Shown: in pieces, positions 38,745 to 50,360 of the stretch
Layout: each line of letters starts with the position of its first letter
How positions within the stretch are numbered: position 1 is the first letter of the stretch
DNA from: Sabellastarte sp. h YS-2021
Taxonomy: Eukaryota > Annelida > Polychaeta > Sabellida > Sabellidae
DNA length: 64,000 nt
Assembly: GCA_964017235.1 (NCBI GenBank)
Contig: OZ024935.1
Span: 29,367,596-29,431,595, forward strand
Direction: 5' to 3'
The notes under the pieces: model-generated
What the model saw: only the letters and a program-made list of their open reading frames with translations
Databases searched by the model: none
What the model was told of the DNA's origin: nothing
Program-made: the position numbers and the translations under genes

Positions 38745-40112
38745 GTGTATTCATTAAGAAATACATACCAAGCTCAAAATACATATATTGGGAGTGAATG
38801 TAGCGAGGGTACCATAAACTTTAAATTCAGCTCAAAACACCCCTTAAATGGGTTGGATCTGGCTCAAATTTTCACAGGAAACTCAGTTTTCATCATAGAA
38901 TTAAATTGCATTTGTCTGACAAACTCGAGGGCCATATTTGGAATTTCAGTTTCGGGGTGTGTGCCTGGTCTGCCCCCCCTCATGAGGGGTAATTTCAGGT
39001 ATATCATATTGTGGTCAATCTGAAGCACTTATTTAATTTCAGGCGTGTTTTGATCAGAAATGAGGACATTTTAGGCACAATTGGAGCATTACATGTCTGA
39101 ACAGAAATTATTTAACCCGAATATTGCTGTTAAAATGGTGTAAAATACATGTAAATCAGCCCAAATGAGTAGTAAATGTTGGTCTATAATCCTGAAATTT
39201 GGCCAGAAAATAGCCTGTAACCTACTAAATCTGACTGCATAGGTTTTAGAATTACATCCAGTATAGCAGTGATTACTGGTGTGGTATATGGGCCCCAGCA
39301 GGCCTGTAATTCGCCTTCTGGGGGGGTGCCTTAAGGTTTGCTCATATTTTGACCAATAAGGCAGAAGTAAGGCTGTAAACCATATTTTTGGCGAGAGTGG
39401 GCACCACTAAGAGAGAAATAAGTAGTGTATTCATTAAGAAATACATACCAAGCTCAAAATACATATATTGGGAGTGCATGTAGCGAGGGTACCATAAACT
39501 TTAAATTCAGCTCAAAACACCCCTTAAATGGGTTGGATCTGGCTCAAATTTTCACAGGAAACTCAGTTTTCATCATAGAATTAAATTGCATTTGTCTGAC
39601 AAACTCGAGGGCCATATTTGGAATTTCAGTTTCGGGGTGTGTGCCTGGTCTGCCCCCCCCCCCCCCCTCATGAGGGGTAATTTCAGGTATATCATATTGT
39701 GGTCAATCTGAAGCACTTATTTAATTTCAGGCATGTTTTGATCAGAAATGAGGACATTTTAGGCACAATTGGAGCATTACATGTCTGAACAGAAATTATT
39801 TAACCCGAATATTGCTGTTAAAATGGTGTAAAATACATGTAAATCAGCCCAAATGAGTAGTAAATGTTGGTCTATAATCCTGAAATTTGGCCAGAAAATA
39901 GCCTGTAACCTACTAAATCTGACTGCATAGGTTTTAGAATTACATCCAGTATAGCAGTGATTACTGGTGTGGTATATGGGCCCCAGCAGGCCCGTAATTC
40001 GCCTTCTGGGGGGGTGCCTTAAGGTTTGCTCATATTTTGACCAATAAGGCAGAAGTAAGGCTGTAAACCATATTTTTGGCGAGAGTGGGCACCACTAAGA
40101 GAGAAATAAGTA
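38745..40112. repeat. Monomers 57-58: Bs-B island
   Basis: A two-unit B island (38745 Bs; 39425 B with 15 C) lies inside the A3-C-D domain. It matches monomers 36-37 at an offset of 14,310 bp in the 5' part. Monomer 58 keeps TTGC and ends GGCCCGTAATT, so its 3' part is D-like. It is probably another joint between the domains. Confidence 0.75.
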
Positions 40113-40337
40113 GTGTATTCATTAAGAAATACATACCAAGCTCAAAATACATATATTGGGAGTGCATGTAGCGAGGGTACCATAAACTTTAAATTCAGCT
40201 CAAAACACCCCTTAAATGGGTTGGATCTGGCTCAAATTTTCACAGGAAACTCAGTTTTCATCATAGAATTAAATTGCATTTGTCTGACAAACTCGAGGGC
40301 CATATTTGGAATTTCAGTTTCGGGGTGTGGGCCTGGT

Positions 40338-40371
<34 letters not shown>

Positions 40372-40814
40372 ATGAGGGGTAATTTCAGGTATATCATATT
40401 GTGGTCAATCTGAAGCACTTATTCAATTTCAGGCATGTTTTGATCAGAAATGAGGACATTTTAGGCACAATTGGAGCATTACATGTCTGAACAGAAATTA
40501 TTTAACCCGAATATTGCTGTTAAAATGGTGTAAAATACATGTAAATCAGCCCAAATGAGTAGTAAATGTTGGTCTATAATCCTGAAATTTGGCCAGAAAA
40601 TAGCCTGTAACCTACTAAATCTGACTGCATAGGTTTTAGAATTACATCCAGTATAGCAGTGATTACTGGTGTGGTATATGGGCCCCAGCAGGCCTGTAAT
40701 TCGCCTTCTACGGGGGTGCCTTAAGGTTTGCTCATATTTTGACCAATAAGGCAGAAGTAAGGCTGTAAACCATATTTTTGGCGAGAGTGGGCACCACTAA
40801 GAGAGAAATAAGTA
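40113..40814. repeat. Monomer 59: longest unit, 702 bp, 29-C tract
   Basis: This is a type D monomer whose pure C-tract spans 40341-40369 (29 C), the longest homopolymer in the window. It alone makes the unit 22 bp longer than the 7-C form. It ends in TCTACGGGGG before hybrid monomer 60. Exact tract length depends on read accuracy. Confidence 0.85.
40341..40369. repeat. 29-C homopolymer, longest tract
   Basis: Pure C-tract of monomer 59, starting at monomer position 229 as in every other unit. It is followed by TCATGAGGGG. Confidence 0.85.
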
Positions 40815-43800
40815 GTGTATTCATTAAGAAATACATACCAAGCTCAAAATACATGTATTTGGAGTGCATGTAGCGAGGGTACCATAAACTTTAAATTCAG
40901 CTCAAAACACCCCTTAAATGGGTTGGATCTGGCTCAAATTTTCACAGGAAACTCAGTTTTCATCATAGAATTAAATTGCATTTGTCTGACAAACTCGAGG
41001 GCCATATTTGGAATTTCAGTTTCGGGGTGTGTGCCTGGTCTGCCCCCCCTCATGAGGGGTAATTTCAGGTATATCATATTGTGGTCAATCTGAAGCACTT
41101 ATTTAATTTCAGGCATGTTTTGATCAGAAATGAGGACATTTTAGGCACAATTGGAGCATTACATGTCTGAACAGAAATTATTTAACCCGAATATCGCTGT
41201 TAAAATGGTGTAAAATACATGTAAATCAGCCCAAATGAGTAGTAAATGTTGGTCTATAATCCTGAAATTTGGCCAGAAAATAGCCTGTAACCTACTAAAT
41301 CTGACTGCATAGGTTTTAGAATTACATCCAGTATAGCAGTGATTACTGGTGTGGTATATGGGCCTCAGCAGGCCTGTAATTCGCCTTCTGGGGGGTGCCT
41401 TAAGGTTTGCTCATATTTTGACCAATGAGGCAGAAGTAAGGCTGTAAACCATATTTTTGGCGAGAGTGGGCACCACTAAGAGAGAAATAAGTAGTGTATT
41501 CATTAAGAAATACATACCAAGCTCAGAATACATGTATTGGGAGTGCATGTAGCGAGGGTACCATAAACTTTAAATTCAGCTCAAAACACCCCTTAAATGG
41601 GTTGGATCTGGCTCAAATTTTCACAGGAAACTCAGTTTTCATCATAGAATTAAATTGCATTTGTCTGACAAACTCGAGGGCCATATTTGGAATTTCAGTT
41701 TCGGGGTGTGGGCCTGGTCTGCCCCCCCCCCTCATGAGGGGTAATTTCAGGTATATCATATTGTGGTCAATCTGAAGCACTTATTTAATTTCAGGCATGT
41801 TTTGATCAGAAATGAGGACATTTTAGGCACAATTGGAGCATTACATGTCTGAACAGAAATTATTTAACCCGAATATTGCTGTTAAAATGGTGTAAAATAC
41901 ATGTAAATCAGCCCAAATGAGTAGTAAATGTTGGTCTATAATCCTGAAATTTGGCCAGAAAATAGCCTGTAACCTACTAAATCTGACTGCATAGGTTTTA
42001 GAATTACATCCAGTATAGCAGTGATTACTGGTGTGGTATATGGGCCTCAGCAGGCCTGTAATTCGCCTTCTGGGGGGTGCCTTAAGGTTTGCTCATATTT
42101 TGACCAATAAGGCAGAAGTAAGGCTGTAAACCATATTTTTGGCGAGAGTGGGCACCACTAAGAGAGAAATAAGTAGTGTATTCATTAAGAAATACATACC
42201 AAGCTCAAAATACATATATTGGGAGTGCATGTAGCGAGGGTACCATAAACTTTAAATTCAGCTCAAAACACCCCTTAAATGGGTTGGATCTGGCTCAAAT
42301 TTTCACAGGAAACTCAGTTTTCATCATAGAATTAAATTGCATTTGTCTGACAAACTCGAGGGCCATATTTGGAATTTCAGTTTCGGGGTGTGGGCCTGGT
42401 CTGCCCCCCCCTCATGAGGGGTAATTTCAGGTATATCATATTGTGGTCAATCTGAAGCACTTATTTAATTTCAGGCATGTTTTGATCAGAAATGAGGACA
42501 TTTTAGGCACAATTGGAGCATTACATGTCTGAACAGAAATTATTTAACCCGAATATTGCTGTTAAAATGGTGTAAAATACATGTAAATCAGCCCAAATGA
42601 GTAGTAAATGTTGGTCTATAATCCTGAAATTTGGCCAGAAAATAGCCTGTAACCTACTAAATCTGACTGCATAGGTTTTAGAATTACATCCAGTATAGCA
42701 GTGATTACTGGTGTGGTATATGGGCCCCAGCAGGCCCGTAATTCGCCTTCTGGGGGGGTGCCTTAAGGTTTGCTCATATTTTGACCAATAAGGCAGAAGT
42801 AAGGCTGTAAACCATATTTTTGGCGAGAGTGGGCACCACTAAGAGAGAAATAAGTAGTGTATTCATTAAGAAATACATACCAAGCTCAAAATACATATAT
42901 TGGGAGTGCATGTAGCGAGGGTACCATAAACTTTAAATTCAGCTCAAAACACCCCTTAAATGGGTTGGATCTGGCTCAAATTTTCACAGGAAACTCAGTT
43001 TTCATCATAGAATTAAATTGCATTTGTCTGACAAACTCGAGGGCCATATTTGGAATTTCAGTTTCGGGGTGTGGGCCTGGTCTGCCCCCCCCCCCCCCCC
43101 CCCTCATGAGGGGTAATTTCAGGTATATCATATTGTGGTCAATCTGAAGCACTTATTTAATTTCAGGCATGTTTTGATCAGAAATGAGGACATTTTAGGC
43201 ACAATTGGAGCATTACATGTCTGAACAGAAATTATTTAACCCGAATATTGCTGTTAAAATGGTGTAAAATACATGTAAATCAGCCCAAATGAGTAGTAAA
43301 TGTTGGTCTATAATCCTGAAATTTGGCCAGAAAATAGCCTGTAACCTACTAAATCTGACTGCATAGGTTTTAGAATTACATCCAGTATAGCAGTGATTAC
43401 TGGTGTGGTATATGGGCCCCAGCAGGCCCGTAATTCGCCTTCTGGGGGGGTGCCTTAAGGTTTGCTCATATTTTGACCAATAAGGCAGAAGTAAGGCTGT
43501 AAACCATATTTTTGGCGAGAGTGGGCACCACTAAGAGAGAAATAAGTAGTGTATTCATTAAGAAATACATACCAAGCTCAAAATACATATATTGGGAGTG
43601 CATGTAGCGAGGGTACCATAAACTTTAAATTCAGCTCAAAACACCCCTTAAATGGGTTGGATCTGGCTCAAATTTTCACAGGAAACTCAGTTTTCATCAT
43701 AGAATTAAATTGCATTTGTCTGACAAACTCGAGGGCCATATTTGGAATTTCAGTTTCGGGGTGTGGGCCTGGTCTGCCCCCCCTCATGAGGGGTAATTTC

Positions 43801-44907
43801 AGGTATATCATATTGTGGTCAATCTGAAGCACTTATTTAATTTCAGGCATGTTTTGATCACAAATGAGGACATTTTAGGCACAATTGGAGCATTACATGT
43901 CTGAACAGAAATTATTTAACCCGAATATTGCTGTTAAAATGGTGTAAAATACATGTAAATCAGCCCAAATGAGTAGTAAATGTTGGTCTATAATCCTGAA
44001 ATTTGGCCAGAAAATAGCCTGTAACCTACTAAATCTGACTGCATAGGTTTTAGAATTACATCCAGTATAGCAGTGATTACTGGTGTGGTATATGGGCCCC
44101 AGCAGGCCTGTAATTCGCCTTCTACGGGGGTGCCTTAAGGTTTGCTCATATTTTGACCAATAAGGCAGAAGTAAGGCTGTAAACCATATTTTTGGCGAGA
44201 GTGGGCACCACTAAGAGAGAAATAAGTAGTGTATTCATTAAGAAATACATACCAAGCTCAAAATACATGTATTTGGAGTGCATGTAGCGAGGGTACCATA
44301 AACTTTAAATTCAGCTCAAAACACCCCTTAAATGGGTTGGATCTGGCTCAAATTTTCACAGGAAACTCAGTTTTCATCATAGAATTAAATTGCATTTGTC
44401 TGACAAACTCGAGGGCCATATTTGGAATTTCAGTTTCGGGGTGTGGGCCTGGTCTGCCCGCCCTCATGAGGGGTAATTTCAGTTATATCATATTGTGGTC
44501 AATCTGAAGCACTTATTTAATTTCAGGCATGTTTTGATCAGAAATGAGGACATTTTAGGCACAATTGGAGCATTACATGTCTGAACAGAAATTATTTAAC
44601 CCGAATATCGCTGTTAAAATGGTGTAAAATACATGTAAATCAGCCCAAATGAGTAGTAAATGTTGGTCTATAATCCTGAAATTTGGCCAGAAAATAGCCT
44701 GTAACCTACTAAATCTGACTGCATAGGTTTTAGAATTACATCCAGTATAGCAGTGATTACTGGTGTGGTATATGGGCCTCAGCAGGCCTGTAATTCGCCT
44801 TCTGGGGGGTGCCTTAAGGTTTGCTCATATTTTGACCAATGAGGCAGAAGTAAGGCTGTAAACCATATTTTTGGCGAGAGTGGGCACCACTAAGAGAGAA
44901 ATAAGTA
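40815..44907. repeat. 4.09-kb hexamer, copy 1 (monomers 60-65)
   Basis: Starts are 40815, 41494, 42176, 42857, 43549 and 44229. Order is A3/B patch hybrid, C (10 C), D (8 C), D (19 C), D (7 C), A3. Rare markers are GGCCCGTAATT in the third and fourth units, and GATCACAAATG plus TCTACGGGGG in the fifth. All recur in the same order in the next hexamer. Confidence 0.93.
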
Positions 44908-47900
44908 GTGTATTCATTAAGAAATACATACCAAGCTCAAAATACATGTATTTGGAGTGCATGTAGCGAGGGTACCATAAACTTTAAATTCAGCTCAAAA
45001 CACCCCTTAAATGGGTTGGATCTGGCTCAAATTTTCACAGGAAACTCAGTTTTCATCATAGAATTAAATTGCATTTGTCTGACAAACTCGAGGGCCATAT
45101 TTGGAATTTCAGTTTCGGGGTGTGTGCCTGGTCTGCCCCCCCTCATGAGGGGTAATTTCAGGTATATCATATTGTGGTCAATCTGAAGCACTTATTTAAT
45201 TTCAGGCATGTTTTGATCAGAAATGAGGACATTTTAGGCACAATTGGAGCATTACATGTCTGAACAGAAATTATTTAACCCGAATATCGCTGTTAAAATG
45301 GTGTAAAATACATGTAAATCAGCCCAAATGAGTAGTAAATGTTGGTCTATAATCCTGAAATTTGGCCAGAAAATAGCCTGTAACCTACTAAATCTGACTG
45401 CATAGGTTTTAGAATTACATCCAGTATAGCAGTGATTACTGGTGTGGTATATGGGCCTCAGCAGGCCTGTAATTCGCCTTCTGGGGGGTGCCTTAAGGTT
45501 TGCTCATATTTTGACCAATGAGGCAGAAGTAAGGCTGTAAACCATATTTTTGGCGAGAGTGGGCACCACTAAGAGAGAAATAAGTAGTGTATTCATTAAG
45601 AAATACATACCAAGCTCAGAATACATGTATTGGGAGTGCATGTAGCGAGGGTACCATAAACTTTAAATTCAGCTCAAAACACCCCTTAAATGGGTTGGAT
45701 CTGGCTCAAATTTTCACAGGAAACTCAGTTTTCATCATAGAATTAAATTGCATTTGTCTGACAAACTCGAGGGCCATATTTGGAATTTCAGTTTCGGGGT
45801 GTGGGCCTGGTCTGCCCCCCCCCCTCATGAGGGGTAATTTCAGGTATATCATATTGTGGTCAATCTGAAGCACTTATTTAATTTCAGGCATGTTTTGATC
45901 AGAAATGAGGACATTTTAGGCACAATTGGAGCATTACATGTCTGAACAGAAATTATTTAACCCGAATATTGCTGTTAAAATGGTGTAAAATACATGTAAA
46001 TCAGCCCAAATGAGTAGTAAATGTTGGTCTATAATCCTGAAATTTGGCCAGAAAATAGCCTGTAACCTACTAAATCTGACTGCATAGGTTTTAGAATTAC
46101 ATCCAGTATAGCAGTGATTACTGGTGTGGTATATGGGCCTCAGCAGGCCTGTAATTCGCCTTCTGGGGGGTGCCTTAAGGTTTGCTCATATTTTGACCAA
46201 TAAGGCAGAAGTAAGGCTGTAAACCATATTTTTGGCGAGAGTGGGCACCACTAAGAGAGAAATAAGTAGTGTATTCATTAAGAAATACATACCAAGCTCA
46301 AAATACATATATTGGGAGTGCATGTAGCGAGGGTACCATAAACTTTAAATTCAGCTCAAAACACCCCTTAAATGGGTTGGATCTGGCTCAAATTTTCACA
46401 GGAAACTCAGTTTTCATCATAGAATTAAATTGCATTTGTCTGACAAACTCGAGGGCCATATTTGGAATTTCAGTTTCGGGGTGTGGGCCTGGTCTGCCCC
46501 CCCCTCATGAGGGGTAATTTCAGGTATATCATATTGTGGTCAATCTGAAGCACTTATTTAATTTCAGGCATGTTTTGATCAGAAATGAGGACATTTTAGG
46601 CACAATTGGAGCATTACATGTCTGAACAGAAATTATTTAACCCGAATATTGCTGTTAAAATGGTGTAAAATACATGTAAATCAGCCCAAATGAGTAGTAA
46701 ATGTTGGTCTATAATCCTGAAATTTGGCCAGAAAATAGCCTGTAACCTACTAAATCTGACTGCATAGGTTTTAGAATTACATCCAGTATAGCAGTGATTA
46801 CTGGTGTGGTATATGGGCCCCAGCAGGCCCGTAATTCGCCTTCTGGGGGGGTGCCTTAAGGTTTGCTCATATTTTGACCAATAAGGCAGAAGTAAGGCTG
46901 TAAACCATATTTTTGGCGAGAGTGGGCACCACTAAGAGAGAAATAAGTAGTGTATTCATTAAGAAATACATACCAAGCTCAAAATACATATATTGGGAGT
47001 GCATGTAGCGAGGGTACCATAAACTTTAAATTCAGCTCAAAACACCCCTTAAATGGGTTGGATCTGGCTCAAATTTTCACAGGAAACTCAGTTTTCATCA
47101 TAGAATTAAATTGCATTTGTCTGACAAACTCGAGGGCCATATTTGGAATTTCAGTTTCGGGGTGTGGGCCTGGTCTGCCCCCCCCCCCCCCCCCCCCTCA
47201 TGAGGGGTAATTTCAGGTATATCATATTGTGGTCAATCTGAAGCACTTATTTAATTTCAGGCATGTTTTGATCAGAAATGAGGACATTTTAGGCACAATT
47301 GGAGCATTACATGTCTGAACAGAAATTATTTAACCCGAATATTGCTGTTAAAATGGTGTAAAATACATGTAAATCAGCCCAAATGAGTAGTAAATGTTGG
47401 TCTATAATCCTGAAATTTGGCCAGAAAATAGCCTGTAACCTACTAAATCTGACTGCATAGGTTTTAGAATTACATCCAGTATAGCAGTGATTACTGGTGT
47501 GGTATATGGGCCCCAGCAGGCCCGTAATTCGCCTTCTGGGGGGGTGCCTTAAGGTTTGCTCATATTTTGACCAATAAGGCAGAAGTAAGGCTGTAAACCA
47601 TATTTTTGGCGAGAGTGGGCACCACTAAGAGAGAAATAAGTAGTGTATTCATTAAGAAATACATACCAAGCTCAAAATACATATATTGGGAGTGCATGTA
47701 GCGAGGGTACCATAAACTTTAAATTCAGCTCAAAACACCCCTTAAATGGGTTGGATCTGGCTCAAATTTTCACAGGAAACTCAGTTTTCATCATAGAATT
47801 AAATTGCATTTGTCTGACAAACTCGAGGGCCATATTTGGAATTTCAGTTTCGGGGTGTGGGCCTGGTCTGCCCCCCCTCATGAGGGGTAATTTCAGGTAT

Positions 47901-49001
47901 ATCATATTGTGGTCAATCTGAAGCACTTATTTAATTTCAGGCATGTTTTGATCACAAATGAGGACATTTTAGGCACAATTGGAGCATTACATGTCTGAAC
48001 AGAAATTATTTAACCCGAATATTGCTGTTAAAATGGTGTAAAATACATGTAAATCAGCCCAAATGAGTAGTAAATGTTGGTCTATAATCCTGAAATTTGG
48101 CCAGAAAATAGCCTGTAACCTACTAAATCTGACTGCATAGGTTTTAGAATTACATCCAGTATAGCAGTGATTACTGGTGTGGTATATGGGCCCCAGCAGG
48201 CCTGTAATTCGCCTTCTACGGGGGTGCCTTAAGGTTTGCTCATATTTTGACCAATAAGGCAGAAGTAAGGCTGTAAACCATATTTTTGGCGAGAGTGGGC
48301 ACCACTAAGAGAGAAATAAGTAGTGTATTCATTAAGAAATACATACCAAGCTCAAAATACATGTATTTGGAGTGCATGTAGCGAGGGTACCATAAACTTT
48401 AAATTCAGCTCAAAACACCCCTTAAATGGGTTGGATCTGGCTCAAATTTTCACAGGAAACTCAGTTTTCATCATAGAATTAAATTGCATTTGTCTGACAA
48501 ACTCGAGGGCCATATTTGGAATTTCAGTTTCGGGGTGTGGGCCTGGTCTGCCCGCCCTCATGAGGGGTAATTTCAGTTATATCATATTGTGGTCAATCTG
48601 AAGCACTTATTTAATTTCAGGCATGTTTTGATCAGAAATGAGGACATTTTAGGCACAATTGGAGCATTACATGTCTGAACAGAAATTATTTAACCCGAAT
48701 ATCGCTGTTAAAATGGTGTAAAATACATGTAAATCAGCCCAAATGAGTAGTAAATGTTGGTCTATAATCCTGAAATTTGGCCAGAAAATAGCCTGTAACC
48801 TACTAAATCTGACTGCATAGGTTTTAGAATTACATCCAGTATAGCAGTGATTACTGGTGTGGTATATGGGCCTCAGCAGGCCTGTAATTCGCCGTCTGGG
48901 GGGTGCCTTAAGGTTTGCTCATATTTTGACCAATGAGGCAGAAGTAAGGCTGTAAACCATATTTTTGGCGAGAGTGGGCACCACTAAGAGAGAAATAAGT
49001 A
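44908..49001. repeat. 4.09-kb hexamer, copy 2 (monomers 66-71)
   Basis: Starts are 44908, 45587, 46269, 46950, 47643 and 48323, each 4093-4094 bp after its partner in copy 1. The hybrid first unit, 10-C second unit, GGCCCGTAATT pair and GATCACAAATG with TCTACGGGGG are all repeated. The only differences noticed are one C in the fourth unit (20 against 19) and a private GCCGTCTGG near 48892. This is a very recent duplication. The unit upstream of copy 1 (59) and the unit downstream of copy 2 (72) do not continue the pattern. Confidence 0.93.
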
Positions 49002-50360
49002 GTGTATTCATTAAGAAATACATACCAAGCTCAGAATACATGTATTGGGAGTGCATGTAGCGAGGGTACCATAAACTTTAAATTCAGCTCAAAACACCCC
49101 TTAAATGGGTTGGATCTGGCTCAAATTTTCACAGGAAACTCAGTTTTCATCATAGAATTAAATTGCATTTGTCTGACAAACTCGAGGGCCATATTTGGAA
49201 TTTCAGTTTCGGGGTGTGGGCCTGGTCTGCCCCCCCTCATGAGGGGTAATTTCAGGTATATCATATTGTGGTCAATCTGAAGCACTTATTTAATTTCAGG
49301 CATGTTTTGATCAGAAATGAGGACATTTTAGGCACAATTGGAGCATTACATGTCTGAACAGAAATTATTTAACCCGAATATTGCTGTTAAAATGGTGTAA
49401 AATACATGTAAATCAGCCCAAATGAGTAGTAAATGTTGGTCTATAATCCTGAAATTTGGCCCGAAAATAGTCTGTAACCTACTAAATCTGACTGCATAGG
49501 TTTTAGAATTACATCCAGTATAGCAGTGATTACTGGTGTGGTATATGGGCCTCAGCAGGCCTGTAATTCGCCTTCTGGGGGGTGCCTTAAGGTTTGCTCA
49601 TATTTTGACCAATAAGGCAGAAGTAAGGCTGTAAACCATATTTTTGGCGAGAGTGGGCACCACTAAGAGAGAAATAAGTAGTGTATTCATTAAGAAATAC
49701 ATACCAAGCTCAAAATACATATATTGGGAGTGCATGTAGCGAGGGTACCATAAACTTTAAATTCAGCTCAAAACACCCCTTAAATGGGTTGGATCTGGCT
49801 CAAATTTTCACAGGAAACTCAGTTTTCATCATAGAATTAAATTGCATTTGTCTGACAAACTCGAGGGCCATATTTGGAATTTCAGTTTCGGGGTGTGGGC
49901 CTGGTCTGCCCCCCCTCATGAGGGGTAATTTCAGGTATATCATATTGTGGTCAATCTGAAGCACTTATTTAATTTCAGGCATGTTTTGATCAGAAATGAG
50001 GACATTTTAGGCACAATTGGAGCATTACATGTCTGAACAGAAATTATTTAACCCGAATATTGCTGTTAAAATGGTGTAAAATACATGTAAATCAGCCCAA
50101 ATGAGTAGTAAATGTTGGTCTATAATCCTGAAATTTGGCCAGAAAATAGCCTGTAACCTACTAAATCTGACTGCATAGGTTTTAGAATTACATCCAGTAT
50201 AGCAGTGATTACTGGTGTGGTATATGGGCCCCAGCAGGCCTGTAATTCGCCTTCTGGGGGGGTGCCTTAAGGTTTGCTCATATTTTGACCAATAAGGCAG
50301 AAGTAAGGCTGTAAACCATATTTTTGGCGAGAGTGGGCACCACTAAGAGAGAAATAAGTA
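49002..50360. repeat. Monomers 72-73: C-D
   Basis: Starts are 49002 (C; private TGGCCCGAAAATAGTCTG near 49460) and 49681 (D). With monomer 71 they form the A3-C-D order also seen at 30-32, 52-54 and 86-88. Confidence 0.85.
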
